A stretch of DNA of 64,000 nucleotides from the NCBI RefSeq assembly GCF_019285735.1, contig NZ_CP079107.1, positions 930,001 through 994,000 on the forward strand, read 5' to 3'. Origin of the DNA: Paeniglutamicibacter sp. Y32M11. GTDB lineage: Bacteria; Actinomycetota; Actinomycetes; Actinomycetales; Micrococcaceae. The notes under the pieces were generated by a model. That model ran no database searches, was not told the origin of the DNA, and saw only the letters and a list, made by a program, of their open reading frames with translations. Positions 39,378-48,873 of this stretch are shown here, in pieces (positions within the stretch are counted from its first letter, which is position 1; each line of letters begins with the position of its first letter). Both the position numbers and the translations under genes were made by a program.

Positions 39378-39483
39378 TTATGTGGGCATTACGGCAGACG
39401 CCGGGGGCCCACGGGACACCCGGTGCCCCGGTGCGGCGTACTAGACTAGGAGGGAAACCCCATCCGCCCACTTAGGGAGATAC

Positions 39484-39780
39484 ATGTCTGCCATCAGCCG
39501 TGAGGACGTTGCGCATTTGGCGCAGCTGGCCCACATCGAGATGAGCGATGCCGAGCTGGACAAAATGACCGGCGAACTCGGTGTCATCGTCGAATCAATC
39601 GCGTCGGTCTCTGAGGCCGCCTCGGCCGATGTTCCGGCCACCACGCATCCCATTGCCCTGTCGAACGTGTTCCGCGAAGACGTCGTCGGTGAGACGCTCA
39701 CCGCCGAAGAAGCACTGATGAACGCGCCGGATTCCGTCGACACCCGCTTCCGGGTGCCAGCAATTTTGGATGGGGAGTAA
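39484..39780 (+). CDS. gatC: Asp-tRNA(Asn)/Glu-tRNA(Gln) amidotransferase subunit C
   Basis: GatC is the small chaperone-like subunit of the GatCAB complex, which amidates misacylated Glu-tRNA(Gln) and Asp-tRNA(Asn). The 98 residues start ISREDVAHLAQLAHIEMSDAEL, the family pattern, and end TRFRVPAILDGE, which lines the complex. GGAG precedes ATG 39484. gatA follows after 3 bases, and gatB after one more, forming the standard operon. Confidence 0.94.
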   Translation: MSAISREDVAHLAQLAHIEMSDAELDKMTGELGVIVESIASVSEAASADVPATTHPIALSNVFREDVVGETLTAEEALMNAPDSVDTRFRVPAILDGE

Positions 39781-39783
39781 TCC

Positions 39784-41331
39784 ATGACCGATATCATCCA
39801 CCTTTCGGCCACCGAGCTGGCAGCCAAGCTGCGCGCCGGCGAGCTGACCTCCGTGGCCGCCGTTCAGGCGCACCTGGACCGCATCGCCGCCGTTGACGGC
39901 GGGGAGCGCGGTGTCCACGCGTTCCTGCACGTGAACACCGAAGAAGCCCTGGCCGTTGCCGCCGAGGTAGACGCCATCCGCGCCGCCGGCGGAGCAGCAG
40001 CCGAAGCACTGCACCCGTTTGCCGGTGTGCCGATCGCCATCAAGGACCTCATTGTCACCAAGGGCCAGCCGACCACGGCGGCCTCGAAGATGCTTGAGGG
40101 CTGGATGAGCCCCTACGACGCCACGGTGATCACCAAGATCCGTGCCGCGAAGCTGCCGATGCTGGGCAAGACCAACCTTGACGAATTCGCGATGGGTTCC
40201 TCCACCGAGCACTCCGCCTACGGCCCAACCCGCAACCCCTGGGACCTGGACCGGATCCCGGGCGGCTCCGGCGGCGGTTCCGCCGCAGCCGTGGCGGCCT
40301 TCGAGGCACCGCTGGCGCTGGGCACCGACACCGGTGGCTCGATCCGTCAGCCCGGAGCCGTCACCGGCACCGTCGGTGTGAAACCGACCTACGGTGGCGT
40401 CTCACGCTACGGCGCCATCGCCATGGCCTCCTCGCTTGACCAGATCGGCCCGGTCACCCGGACCGTGCTGGACTCCGCGTACCTGCACGAGCTGATCGGC
40501 GGGCACGATCCGGCCGATTCGACCTCGCTGAACGAACCGGTGCCGGCACTGGTGGCCGCCGCCGAACAGGGCGCCTCCGGTGACATGACCGGCGTGCGCG
40601 TCGGTGTCATCAAGGAACTGCAGGGCGAAGGCTACGAGGCCGGCGTGCAGGCACGCTTTGACGAGTCCCTGGAGGCACTGCGTGCCGCCGGAGCAGAGAT
40701 CGTCGAGGTTTCCTGCCCCAACTTCAAGTACGCACTCGGTGCCTACTACCTGATCATGCCCTCGGAGGTCTCCTCCAACCTGGCAAAGTTCGACGGCGTG
40801 CGCTTTGGCACCCGGGTACTTCCGACGGAGGGTCCGCTGACCATCGAACGTGTCATGGGTTCCACCCGTGCCGCGGGCTTCGGTGATGAGGTCAAGCGCC
40901 GCATCATCCTGGGCACCTACGCGTTGAGCGCCGGTTACTACGACGCCTACTACGGTTCGGCACAGAAGGTCCGCACGCTGATCCAGCGCGACTTCGACGC
41001 AGCGTTTGAGCTCGCCGACGTGCTGATCTCCCCGACGTCCCCGACCGTCGCCTTCGAGCTGGGCTCCAAGACCGATGATCCGTTGGCGATGTACCTCAAC
41101 GACGTCGCCACGATTCCCGCCAACATGGCCGGGATCCCGGGGATCACGGTTCCCGGCGGGCTCTCCGAGGGTCTGCCGGTGGGCATCCAGTTCCTGGCTC
41201 CGGTCCGCGAGGATGCCCGGCTGTACCGTGCCGGTGCGGCACTTGAAAAGCTGCTGGAAGACACCTGGGGCGGTCGGTTGATCGATCAGGCCCCCGAGCT
41301 GTCTGTCGCTACCACGGAAGAGGTCCGCTAA
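39784..41331 (+). CDS. gatA: Asp-tRNA(Asn)/Glu-tRNA(Gln) amidotransferase subunit A
   Basis: GatA is the glutaminase/amidase subunit that releases ammonia for tRNA amidation. The 515-residue amidase-signature protein has its Ser-cisSer-Lys triad: Lys in [10 protein letters not shown] (near 87), the serine-rich [11 protein letters not shown] (near 163), and [13 protein letters not shown] with the nucleophilic Ser (near 187). It is second in gatCAB with a 3-base gap from gatC. Length and motifs are canonical. Confidence 0.97.
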   Translation: MTDIIHLSATELAAKLRAGELTSVAAVQAHLDRIAAVDGGERGVHAFLHVNTEEALAVAAEVDAIRAAGGAAAEALHPFAGVPIAIKDLIVTKGQPTTAASKMLEGWMSPYDATVITKIRAAKLPMLGKTNLDEFAMGSSTEHSAYGPTRNPWDLDRIPGGSGGGSAAAVAAFEAPLALGTDTGGSIRQPGAVTGTVGVKPTYGGVSRYGAIAMASSLDQIGPVTRTVLDSAYLHELIGGHDPADSTSLNEPVPALVAAAEQGASGDMTGVRVGVIKELQGEGYEAGVQARFDESLEALRAAGAEIVEVSCPNFKYALGAYYLIMPSEVSSNLAKFDGVRFGTRVLPTEGPLTIERVMGSTRAAGFGDEVKRRIILGTYALSAGYYDAYYGSAQKVRTLIQRDFDAAFELADVLISPTSPTVAFELGSKTDDPLAMYLNDVATIPANMAGIPGITVPGGLSEGLPVGIQFLAPVREDARLYRAGAALEKLLEDTWGGRLIDQAPELSVATTEEVR

Positions 41332-41332
41332 C

Positions 41333-42847
41333 ATGGCTGCACACATCGATGACCTGGTGGACTTCGACGTCGCCCTGGAAAAGTACGATCCGGTACTGGG
41401 CTTCGAGGTTCACGTTGAGCTGAGCACCAAGACCAAGATGTTCTCCTCCGCCCCGAACGTGTTTGGCGATACGCCCAACACCAACGTGACCCCCGTCTGC
41501 CTGGGCCTGCCCGGTGTGCTGCCGGTGGTGAACAAGACCGCCGTGGAATACGCCATCCTGATCGGCCTGGCGTTGAACTGCAAGATCGCCGAGCGCTGCG
41601 GATTTGCCCGGAAGAACTACTTCTACCCGGACACCCCGAAGAACTTCCAGACCTCGCAGTACGATGACCCGATCGCCTACGACGGCTGGTTGGACATCGA
41701 GCTGGAAGACGGTGAGGTCTTCCGCGTGGAGATCGAACGCGCTCACATGGAAGAGGACGCCGGCAAGCTGACTCACATGGGTGGGGCCACCGGCCGCATC
41801 CAGGGTGCCGACTACTCGCTGGTTGACTACAACCGTTCCGGTGTTCCACTGGTGGAAATTGTCACCCGGACCATCGAGGGTGCCGGCAAGCGCGCTCCGG
41901 AATTGGCCAAGGCCTACGTGGCGGCGATCCGCGAGATCGTGAAAAACCTGGGTGTTTCCGACGCGAAGATGGAGCGCGGCAACGTCCGTTGCGACGCCAA
42001 CGTTTCGCTGATGCTCAAGGGCGCCGACAAGTTCGGCACCCGCACCGAGACCAAGAACGTGAACTCGCTGCGTGCCGTTGAGCACGCGGTGCGCTTCGAG
42101 ATTGAGCGTCACGCGGCGGTCCTGAACTCCGGTGCTCCCATCGTGCAGGAAACCCGTCACTGGCACGAAGACACCCGCACCACGACCTCGGGCCGCCCGA
42201 AGTCCGACGCCGATGACTACCGCTACTTCCCGGAACCGGACCTGGTTCCCGTTGTCACCACCGCCGAGTGGGTCGAAGAGCTGCGTTCACGTCTGCCCGA
42301 GCCGCCGGCCGATCGCCGCAAGCGTCTGAAGGCCGACTGGGGCTACTCCGACGCCGAGTTCCGCGACGTTGTTAACGCCGGTGTCACCGAGGCCATCGAG
42401 GAGACCATCGCCGCGGGTACCACCGCAGCGGTGGCCCGTAAGTGGTGGATGGGCGAAATCGCGCGTCTGGCGAAGAATGCCGATGTGGAGATCCTGGATC
42501 TGGGCGTCGAGCCGGCCACCATCGTCGAACTGAACTCGCTGATAACCGAGAAGAAGATCAACGACAAGATCGCCCGCCAGGTGCTCGAGTTTGTGGTTGC
42601 CGGCGAGGGAACTCCCACCGAGATCGTTGCCGCGCGTTCGTTGGCAGTGGTCAACGACGATTCGGCACTGGGTGCCGCCATCGACGCCGCCATGGAGGCC
42701 ATGCCCGACGTCGTCGCCAAGGTCAAGGGCGGCAAGCTTCAGGCCATTGGCGCGCTGATGGGTCCGGTCATGAAGGCCACGCGCGGACAGGCCGATGCCG
42801 GTCGCGTGCGCGAATTGGTGCTGCAGAAGTTGGGCATCGAGGGCTAG
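41333..42847 (+). CDS. gatB: Asp-tRNA(Asn)/Glu-tRNA(Gln) amidotransferase subunit B
   Basis: GatB binds the misacylated tRNA, phosphorylates the side-chain carboxylate and receives ammonia from GatA. The 504 residues include GFEVHVELSTKTKMFS (N-terminal metal/ATP region), the LGLPGVLPVVN strand, NRSGVPLVEIVT, and the C-terminal YqeY-like tail ending LVLQKLGIEG. ATG 41333 lies one base after the gatA stop. A strong terminator follows. Confidence 0.97.
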   Translation: MAAHIDDLVDFDVALEKYDPVLGFEVHVELSTKTKMFSSAPNVFGDTPNTNVTPVCLGLPGVLPVVNKTAVEYAILIGLALNCKIAERCGFARKNYFYPDTPKNFQTSQYDDPIAYDGWLDIELEDGEVFRVEIERAHMEEDAGKLTHMGGATGRIQGADYSLVDYNRSGVPLVEIVTRTIEGAGKRAPELAKAYVAAIREIVKNLGVSDAKMERGNVRCDANVSLMLKGADKFGTRTETKNVNSLRAVEHAVRFEIERHAAVLNSGAPIVQETRHWHEDTRTTTSGRPKSDADDYRYFPEPDLVPVVTTAEWVEELRSRLPEPPADRRKRLKADWGYSDAEFRDVVNAGVTEAIEETIAAGTTAAVARKWWMGEIARLAKNADVEILDLGVEPATIVELNSLITEKKINDKIARQVLEFVVAGEGTPTEIVAARSLAVVNDDSALGAAIDAAMEAMPDVVAKVKGGKLQAIGALMGPVMKATRGQADAGRVRELVLQKLGIEG

Positions 42848-43158
42848 TACTCGGCGCACCGCGCACCGCTAAACGGCGGGAGGAGACTTGGATAACCTAA
42901 GTCACCTCCCGCCGTTTTTTGCGTTTCCGGGCCAACCGCCGTGAGCAGCTTCTTGGGAGGCGCAGTGTGGCGGTCGATGGCCCTTGGACGCGGACCTGGG
43001 GTGGATACTTGCTGCCGCGAGGAAATACGGGTGCGGCTCCACGATGTCATGCCGGGGATGGCGGAGTATTCTCTGCCCTAAGCGGCCCGACGGGGGAGCC
43101 CGGGCAGCCACGGCGCACGGGAGGGCGGGACGCATTCACCCACCTTGAGGAGCGCATC
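42848..43158. other. 311-bp region between gatB and the secreted phosphoesterase
   Basis: It contains the gatB terminator at 42871-42920. The remaining ~240 bases are an open frame joined to the phosphoesterase gene but are Arg/Gly-rich and precede a signal peptide, so they are taken as upstream untranslated DNA with the promoter. Confidence 0.6.
42871..42920 (+). terminator. Intrinsic terminator of gatCAB
   Basis: AAACGGCGGGAGG (42871-42883) pairs perfectly with 42905-42917 and runs into TTTTTT. Confidence 0.92.
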
Positions 43159-45114
43159 GTGAAGGTCCTAAAATCCGCGCTGACCGCCCTGGCTACGCTG
43201 AGTGTGGTCTTGGCCCAAGCAGTGATCCCCGCCGCGGCCCCCATCGCCGTGCCCGGTGCGCTGCCAGCAGCGCTGCAGGAGGCCGGCGTCGTGCATTTCA
43301 CCGCGGCCGGAGACTATTCTTCCAGCGCCGCGGCACTGAGTGTGTTTGACCAGATCAACACGATCTCACCGGATTTGCATCTGGCCCTTGGAGACCTCGG
43401 CTATGGCACCACCGGTCAGGAACAATTATGGTGCGACACCGTCACCGATGCGGTGGGCGCGGGTTTCCCCTTCCAGCTGGTCTCGGGAAACCATGAAAGT
43501 GATGGGCAGAACGGCAACATCAACGACTTCTCCGCCTGCCTGCCCAATCAGCTGCCCGGCCTCGTCGGGACCTACGGACGCCAGTGGTACGTCGATGTAC
43601 CGGCGGAAAATCCGTTGGTGCGCTTCGTGATGATTTCGCCGAACCTGTCCTTCCCGGGCGGCTCCTGGAGCTATAACGTCGGGACCCCGCGCTACAACTG
43701 GACGGCAGCGGCCATCGACGGGGCGCGCAGCGCGCACATTCCGTGGGTCGTGGCCGGCATGCACTACCCCTGCCTGTCGGTGGGTGATTACGCGTGCTCG
43801 CCGGGCGCCGACATCACCAACCTGCTCCTGAATCGCAAGGTGGACCTGGTCCTCGGCGGGCACGAGCACCTCTACCAGCGCACCCGCCAATTGGCATCGG
43901 GCGTGGCAGGATGCGCCACGCTGGTTCCCGGCACGTATACGGCCGCCTGTGTGGCGGACCCGGACAGCACCATGGTCAAGGGCGCGGGCACCGTCTTCAC
44001 CACGGCCGGGACCGGAGGGGTCGCGCTGCGGGACGTGAACATGAATGATTCCGAAGCCGGATACTTCGCCGCGACCTCCGGGCTGAACAGCAATCCGACG
44101 TTCGGAGCCCTGAACCTCACGCTGAAACAGGACAGCCTCACGGCCACCTTCCGGCGCGCCTCCGGGGGCACCTTTGCCGATGATTTCTCCATCACCGCCG
44201 GAGCGCCGCCCGCCAATACGCCGCCCACGGCCTCCTTCACCAACTCGTGCACCGGGATGAGCTGTTCCTTCGACGCCAGCGCATCGGCCGATGGTGATGG
44301 CACGGTGGCACAATCCGCCTGGGACTTCGGCGACGGATCCACCGGCAGCGGGACCACCGTGCAGCACAGCTTCGCCGCGGCCGGGACCTATCCGGTGCGT
44401 CTGACCGTCACGGACAACGACGGCGCCACCGGCACATTGCTCCGATCCATCACGGTGACGGCGGCGGCCACGGCGTTGGCCCGCGATACCTTCGGGCGGA
44501 CCGTGACCAGCGGATTTGGTGCGGCGGAGATCGGCGGGAACTGGAGCGTGGCCCGTGCGGTAGATGCGTCGGTCTCCGGCGGGGTGGGCCGGCTGCGGCT
44601 GCCCACGCCGGGGACCTCCAACACCGTTCTGCTTAACGCCGTCTCCTCCAACAGCACCGACCTGCAGCTGGTGCTGGGCACGGATAAGCCGGCCAGCGGA
44701 AGCGGGCTGTATCTCTCCACGATTGTGCGCAGCGTTGCCGGGGCGGGGCAGTATCGGGTGAAGGCCATTGTGGCGGCCAACGGCCAGGTCAAACTCCAAA
44801 CCATACGGGCCTCGGCGACGGGCGTGGAGACCGTACTTCAAACACCGGTCACGGTTCCCGGGGTGACCTATGCGGTGGGAGACGGACTTCAGATGCGGGT
44901 GCAAGCCACCGGAACCAGCCCCACAACCATCCGCGCGAAGCTTTGGGAGCGTGGAACGAGTGAGCCGGCCACTTGGCAGGCATCGGCCACCGATACGACG
45001 GCCGGCCTGCAGGTCGCGGGCGGCGTTGGCCTGTTTGCCTACGTGTCCGGGAGCGCTACCAATACTCCGCTGGTCATCACCCTGGACGACGTGGAAGTGG
45101 TGAAGGCGGGCTAA
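43159..45114 (+). CDS. Secreted metallophosphoesterase with PKD domain and C-terminal beta-sandwich
   Basis: A 651-residue exported protein. GTG 43159 is preceded by GAGGAG 6 bases upstream and begins a Sec signal (VKVLKSALTALATLSVVLAQ, cleavage near residue 30). A calcineurin-like phosphoesterase follows with LGDLGYG, SGNHES, GMHYPC and GGHEHLYQRT, the usual metal ligands. A PKD domain spans about residues 355-435 (SAWDFGDGSTGSG, FAAAGTYPVRLTVTDNDG). The last ~190 residues are a beta-rich module common in secreted Arthrobacter proteins, perhaps carbohydrate binding. There is no LPXTG or C-terminal helix, so it is released or loosely wall-bound. Likely role: phosphate release from extracellular organophosphates. 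Confidence 0.88.
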   Translation: MKVLKSALTALATLSVVLAQAVIPAAAPIAVPGALPAALQEAGVVHFTAAGDYSSSAAALSVFDQINTISPDLHLALGDLGYGTTGQEQLWCDTVTDAVGAGFPFQLVSGNHESDGQNGNINDFSACLPNQLPGLVGTYGRQWYVDVPAENPLVRFVMISPNLSFPGGSWSYNVGTPRYNWTAAAIDGARSAHIPWVVAGMHYPCLSVGDYACSPGADITNLLLNRKVDLVLGGHEHLYQRTRQLASGVAGCATLVPGTYTAACVADPDSTMVKGAGTVFTTAGTGGVALRDVNMNDSEAGYFAATSGLNSNPTFGALNLTLKQDSLTATFRRASGGTFADDFSITAGAPPANTPPTASFTNSCTGMSCSFDASASADGDGTVAQSAWDFGDGSTGSGTTVQHSFAAAGTYPVRLTVTDNDGATGTLLRSITVTAAATALARDTFGRTVTSGFGAAEIGGNWSVARAVDASVSGGVGRLRLPTPGTSNTVLLNAVSSNSTDLQLVLGTDKPASGSGLYLSTIVRSVAGAGQYRVKAIVAANGQVKLQTIRASATGVETVLQTPVTVPGVTYAVGDGLQMRVQATGTSPTTIRAKLWERGTSEPATWQASATDTTAGLQVAGGVGLFAYVSGSATNTPLVITLDDVEVVKAG

Positions 45115-45122
45115 CGGACATC

Positions 45123-45163
45123 GGCCCCGGCCCGTCACCCAAGGTGGGTAACGGACCGGGGCC
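45123..45163. terminator. Hairpin between the phosphoesterase and HNH genes
   Basis: GGCCCCGG (45123-45130) pairs with CCGGGGCC (45156-45163), continued inward by CCGT/ACGG and ACCCA/TGGGT. It lies between convergent genes. Confidence 0.8.
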
Positions 45164-45198
45164 AGGCGTTGTCAAGGGAGCGGTGGAGAAAAACCGGT

Positions 45199-46983
45199 TT
45201 AGAACAGTGGTGGTGCCGCTGGCGGCTGGCGCCAATAGGTGTTGCGCCGTGGCTTCTGTTCGGGATCCATGAACTCGGGCAGGATGACGGAAAAGAGACC
45301 GTCGGTATCACGCACGACGCGGATCTGTCCGGTGTGCTTGGCATGGTGATGTCCGGAGCAGAAGGGTCTGCCACCATTAATCTCGGTGGGCCCACCCTTG
45401 GCCGCTTCTTCGTCGTGGTCGATCTCGCAATGCTCCGGTGGCACGGTGCACCCCGGAAAGATGCAGCCGCCATAGACGGCGAGGATTGCTTTGCGCATGT
45501 ATTCGGGGAAGAAGCGCTGTGCGGTGCCCAAATCCAGAATCCGGCCCTCCCCGTTCATCGTGATGGGTATGGCCCCGCCGATGCATAAGGCATGTCTGAG
45601 CTCCGCAGGTGTATATTTTTGCCCGTGCAGCGTGATCCCGGATTGCGCCGCTTTGCCCTCGAGCTCGGCCAGCGTCGTAATGATGAAGATTTCCGGTGAG
45701 GGGAGACCCGCGGTCTTGGTTCCGTTGGCTGCTTTTCCGTTGGTCTTGATCAGGTTCATCAGCCCCTGCAGATGTCGTTGGGGTGGAGTGAGGCCGTCGG
45801 AGCCGTAGTCGGTGTTGTTCATGGCCTCGAGGACGTTTGCTTCGGTGGGCACCGGTTCTAGGGTGAGCTTGTTGGCTTCGGCGGGATCTGTCATCGGGAG
45901 GCCAGTTGCCGGATCGACTAAGAAATCGGGGTAATCCGGGAGCGAAGGTGCGGAGCCCGATGGCGTGCGGTTCCCGGCGTCGCTGGCATCGGCTTCCGGT
46001 GATCTCATGGAACCGTTGGAACCGTTGGAACCGTTGGAACCGTTGGAACCGTTCCAAATATTTCCCGCCTGCCGGAGCAATGCGTCGCGGTCCCCGGCCT
46101 TCGTCCGCGGGTTGTCCATCTGGGCAAAGAGCGCCAGCAGGGCCTCGGCGTCGGCCGCCCGAGTGCGCAAGATGAACTCGGCCAATCCGTCCTTGGTGCC
46201 GCGGCAGAATATGCCGAGTCTGGCGCGCAGGACCTCCTCCGAGGGTTCCTCGACGCCCCCTGCGAGGGCCACCTCGATGGCGCTGAACAGCCTGTTGGTG
46301 GTGCGGGGATCTTGTTCTCGTACGGATTCGGCCACTTGGGATTCCAGCTGGGCTGCCAGTTCATCGGAGTTTGGATATTGCTTGATCTCCGGCTGCAGGC
46401 GCACTAGCTTTTTGGCGGCATCGGCAAGCTGCTGCGGTGAGGCCTTGCCGCCCGCGAGTGCCTCGGCCAAAAGTGGAAACTGCGGGGGATGCTCGATGCC
46501 GTGGACATCGGTACCCGGGAATAAGCGCGTGGCCGCCTGCACCCGGTCCCTGGCCTCGAAGAAACTGATATGGAACGTGTTTTGCAGGAATTCGACGGTG
46601 TTTTTGAAGGTGGTCCGCCCCTTCGGAGGGGTGGTGGGCGCTTCGGGCACATCGATGGTTCCGGCGATGTAGGCCGGTGGGTCCGCGAGGCACCGGTTGA
46701 TTCCTACCCAGGTGTCGACCGACAGCTCGTGGATTAGAGTGCGCTGGGCAAGTCCGGTGGCCGAAAGCTGGGCGAATCCGATGCTGCGGTGGGCGCGTTC
46801 GACGATCTGGACGAAATAGGCGGCATCGGTGGGCGAGGTGGTGTGCTTGGTGATGCGCGGCCCGAGTTCTTCTAGGGCCAGCGCCAGGGCTGTGTAGGCA
46901 CGCAGCTCATCGTCCGGGGTCGCTGGGTACCTCGGATCCTTGCGGTCTCCCGCAAGTAGGGCGATGGCTGCTGCTGTGCTCAT
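45199..46983 (-). CDS. DUF222 / 13E12-family protein with C-terminal HNH nuclease motif
   Basis: A 594-residue member of the actinobacterial DUF222-HNH family, often in many copies per genome. The DUF222 region covers about residues 60-310. The HNH module near 505-545 has C-x-x-x-x-C (CIFPGCTVP), the EIDHDEEAAKGGPTEINGG stretch and CSGHHHAKH, so the nuclease site appears intact. The linker holds five tandem Asn-Gly-Ser units. ATG 46983. The role is uncertain: domestic nuclease or remnant of a mobile element. Divergent from the ArsR operon. Confidence 0.9.
   Translation of the reverse strand: MSTAAAIALLAGDRKDPRYPATPDDELRAYTALALALEELGPRITKHTTSPTDAAYFVQIVERAHRSIGFAQLSATGLAQRTLIHELSVDTWVGINRCLADPPAYIAGTIDVPEAPTTPPKGRTTFKNTVEFLQNTFHISFFEARDRVQAATRLFPGTDVHGIEHPPQFPLLAEALAGGKASPQQLADAAKKLVRLQPEIKQYPNSDELAAQLESQVAESVREQDPRTTNRLFSAIEVALAGGVEEPSEEVLRARLGIFCRGTKDGLAEFILRTRAADAEALLALFAQMDNPRTKAGDRDALLRQAGNIWNGSNGSNGSNGSNGSMRSPEADASDAGNRTPSGSAPSLPDYPDFLVDPATGLPMTDPAEANKLTLEPVPTEANVLEAMNNTDYGSDGLTPPQRHLQGLMNLIKTNGKAANGTKTAGLPSPEIFIITTLAELEGKAAQSGITLHGQKYTPAELRHALCIGGAIPITMNGEGRILDLGTAQRFFPEYMRKAILAVYGGCIFPGCTVPPEHCEIDHDEEAAKGGPTEINGGRPFCSGHHHAKHTGQIRVVRDTDGLFSVILPEFMDPEQKPRRNTYWRQPPAAPPLF
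46009..46053 (-). repeat. 9-bp tandem repeat, five exact copies, inside the HNH gene
   Basis: GGAACCGTT is repeated five times without change (46009-46053). On the coding strand AACGGTTCC reads Asn-Gly-Ser each time. In-frame length variation by slippage would leave the gene open. Confidence 0.95.
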
Positions 46984-47066
46984 GGTTCAAGCATGCGCCC
47001 CTGCGATGGGCAGTGGTGTGGGGTGCGCGGGGTTGTGGACAACGCCGAATGAAGAGGCAGTGGCTC

Positions 47067-47102
47067 TTGACAGGCAAGCTGCTACTTGCCTTAATGGTGG
47101 GT
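47067..47102 (+). promoter_or_regulatory. Promoter and palindromic operator of the ArsR-VOC-APH operon
   Basis: A TTGACA -35 box lies at 47067-47072. AGGCAAG (47072-47078) and CTTGCCT (47085-47091) form a 7-bp-arm palindrome between it and a weak TAATGG -10 (47092-47097). The expected transcript start is near 47103, so a repressor bound here would block RNA polymerase, as ArsR autoregulators do. Confidence 0.55.
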
Positions 47103-47471
47103 GTGGAAGAGCTGTTGAAGGCACTGGCGGACCCGACTCGGGCGGTAATTCTGGACGAGTTGGTGGAACACACCGGCCAGACACTATTTGAGATCTGCAA
47201 CAGGTTGGCCTCGCGGCACGGCATTAACCCAAGTCGCCAGGCGATCTCTCAACACCTGCAGGTGCTCGAAGCGGCCGGGCTGGTGCGCAGTGAGCGCATG
47301 GGCCGCTACAAGTTTCATTACGTGGACACCTCGCCGTTGCTCCGGATCGCGCAGCGCTGGCCGGACACCGGGCTGCCAGCCGCGTCGGAGCAGGAAACCA
47401 TCAACAGCACCACGGACCCGGGCGGACCACGTACCGGCGTTGAACCGTCATCGAAAGGCAAAAAACCATGA
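47103..47471 (+). CDS. ArsR-family winged-helix regulator
   Basis: A 122-residue ArsR-type repressor beginning VEELLKALADPTRAVILDEL. The HTH contains SRQAISQHLQVLEAAGLVRSERMGR with wing KFHYVDTSPLL. No Cys-rich metal site is visible, so the inducer is probably not a heavy metal. The frame extends 30 codons upstream, but the promoter/operator occupies that stretch. GTG 47103 coincides with the expected transcript start, suggesting a leaderless mRNA; ATG 47094 is the alternative. It overlaps the next gene by ATGA and heads a three-gene operon with VOC and APH proteins. Confidence 0.85.
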   Translation: MEELLKALADPTRAVILDELVEHTGQTLFEICNRLASRHGINPSRQAISQHLQVLEAAGLVRSERMGRYKFHYVDTSPLLRIAQRWPDTGLPAASEQETINSTTDPGGPRTGVEPSSKGKKP

Positions 47472-47869
47472 GAATCCACCTTGCCAGCATCTTCGTCACT
47501 GACCAGGCCAAGGCGCTGGAGTTCTACACCACGAAGCTGGGATTCGAGAAGAAGACCGAGGTACCGATGGGTGAGGTCTCCTGGCTCACGGTCGTCTCAC
47601 CCGAGGCCCGCGACGGGGTCGAATTGGTGCTCGAGCCTGCGGGCCACCCGGCCGTCGGCCCATTCCGCGACGCGCTGGTGGCCGACGGAATCCCGTTCAC
47701 CGCCTTTGCCGTGGCCGACGTGCATGCCGAATTTGAGCGGCTCACCGGGCTCGGCGTCGTCTTTACTCAGCCGCCGACCGCCATGGGGCCGGTGACCACC
47801 GCCGTGTTCGACGACACCTGCGGAAACCTGATCCAGATCCAGGCCATGAACGAGGCGCCGGAGGCATGA
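47468..47869 (+). CDS. VOC (glyoxalase/bleomycin-resistance fold) protein
   Basis: A 133-residue VOC protein with paired beta-alpha-beta-beta-beta modules: MRIHLASIFVTDQAKALEFYTTKLGF at the start and DDTCGNLIQIQ at the end. Family members are metal-dependent lyases, dioxygenases or drug-binding proteins. Coupling by ATGA overlaps to both the ArsR regulator and the phosphotransferase suggests a small detoxification or resistance operon. The substrate is unknown. Confidence 0.9.
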   Translation: MRIHLASIFVTDQAKALEFYTTKLGFEKKTEVPMGEVSWLTVVSPEARDGVELVLEPAGHPAVGPFRDALVADGIPFTAFAVADVHAEFERLTGLGVVFTQPPTAMGPVTTAVFDDTCGNLIQIQAMNEAPEA

Positions 47870-48765
47870 CCCTCCCGGAGCGCACACTCCGGCCACCGGC
47901 CGACGTCGCCATCAACGAGTCGCTGGTGCGGGACTTGCTACGCGCCCAATTCCCGCACTTGGCCGGCTTGAGGCTGGAGTTCGCCGACAATGGCTGGGAC
48001 AACGTGACCTACCGGTTGGGCAGCGATCTTGCGGTTCGCCTGCCGCGCCGGGAGTCCGCACATGCGTTGCTGCTTAACGAGGTGCGCTGGCTGCCTTTCC
48101 TCGCACCCAGGTTGCCTCTGCCGATCCCTGCGGCGCGGCACCGGGGGAAACCGGGGGAGGGCTATCCGTACCACTGGGCGGTGGTGCCCTGGCTGCCGGG
48201 GAACAGCGCTGCCACGGTGTCGGCGGAAGTCCGGGACGGCTATTGCGCATCGCTTGCCGCATTCTTCGGGGCACTGCATGTTCCAGCCCCGGCGGATGCA
48301 CCACGGAACCCGGTGCGCGGGGTGCCGCTGAAAAACCGGGACGATGCAGTTCGCGGCCGGATTCAGGGAATGCAAGAACCCGAACGCAGCAGGTTGCTGA
48401 GCATCTGGGATCGCGGACTGGCCGCGGTGGAACACACCGGGCCGCGGTTGTGGCTCCATGGGGATCCGCACCCGCACAACGTCTTGGCCAGCGGCGGAGC
48501 GCTGAGCGCGGTGATTGATTTTGGCGATATGACCGCCGGGGACCCGGCCAGTGATTTGGCCGTGGCCTGGCTGCACTTCACCTCCCGGGGACGGACGAAA
48601 TTTATGGAGCGGCTGGCCGGAGACGCGCTGTATTCGCCCGGAATCTGGGTGCGGGCCCGGGCCTGGGCGGTGAATTATGCGGTGCTGATGTCGGGGTTGC
48701 CGCCCGATGATGCCCTGCACACCGTCGGGGTGCACGGCATCGAGCAACTACTCGCCGAGGACTAG
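47866..48765 (+). CDS. Aminoglycoside phosphotransferase (APH) family kinase
   Basis: A 299-residue APH-fold kinase. The nucleotide-binding lobe has NVTYRLGSDLAVRLPRR, the catalytic loop is WLHGDPHPHNVL near residue 198, and the metal motif is AVIDFGDMTAGDPASDLAVAW. All catalytic residues (Asp, Asn, second Asp) are present. Chromosomal actinobacterial members usually act on unknown small molecules or sugars rather than clinical aminoglycosides. It is the last gene of the ArsR operon. Its stop (TAG) shares bases with the stop of a decayed gene on the other strand. Confidence 0.9.
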   Translation: MTLPERTLRPPADVAINESLVRDLLRAQFPHLAGLRLEFADNGWDNVTYRLGSDLAVRLPRRESAHALLLNEVRWLPFLAPRLPLPIPAARHRGKPGEGYPYHWAVVPWLPGNSAATVSAEVRDGYCASLAAFFGALHVPAPADAPRNPVRGVPLKNRDDAVRGRIQGMQEPERSRLLSIWDRGLAAVEHTGPRLWLHGDPHPHNVLASGGALSAVIDFGDMTAGDPASDLAVAWLHFTSRGRTKFMERLAGDALYSPGIWVRARAWAVNYAVLMSGLPPDDALHTVGVHGIEQLLAED

Positions 48766-48872
48766 AGCGGGCCGAACGAGGTGGTGCTCACCGGGTCGAC
48801 CGTGCGTGAGAGTTCTTCTACCTCGGAGCGGATCGTCGTATTGGTCTCGAACAGGCGGCGAAGATCGTATGC
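48762..48872 (-). pseudogene. Decayed 3' end of an unidentified gene
   Basis: Read on the minus strand, 36 codons (AYDLRRLFETNTTIRSEVEE, continuing to TTSFGPL) end in TAG, which overlaps the APH stop as CTAG. The segment has a protein-like amphipathic composition, whereas the plus-strand reading here (ESSSTSERIVV) matches nothing expected for the ABC gene fused to it. It therefore looks like the C-terminal stub of a gene cut off at about 48872. I do not recognise the parent protein. Confidence 0.4.
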
Positions 48873-48873
48873 C

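Noticed and set aside
46009-46053. Regular repeats considered as a CRISPR array
   Set aside because: The units are contiguous 9-mers without spacers and lie in-frame inside a coding gene.
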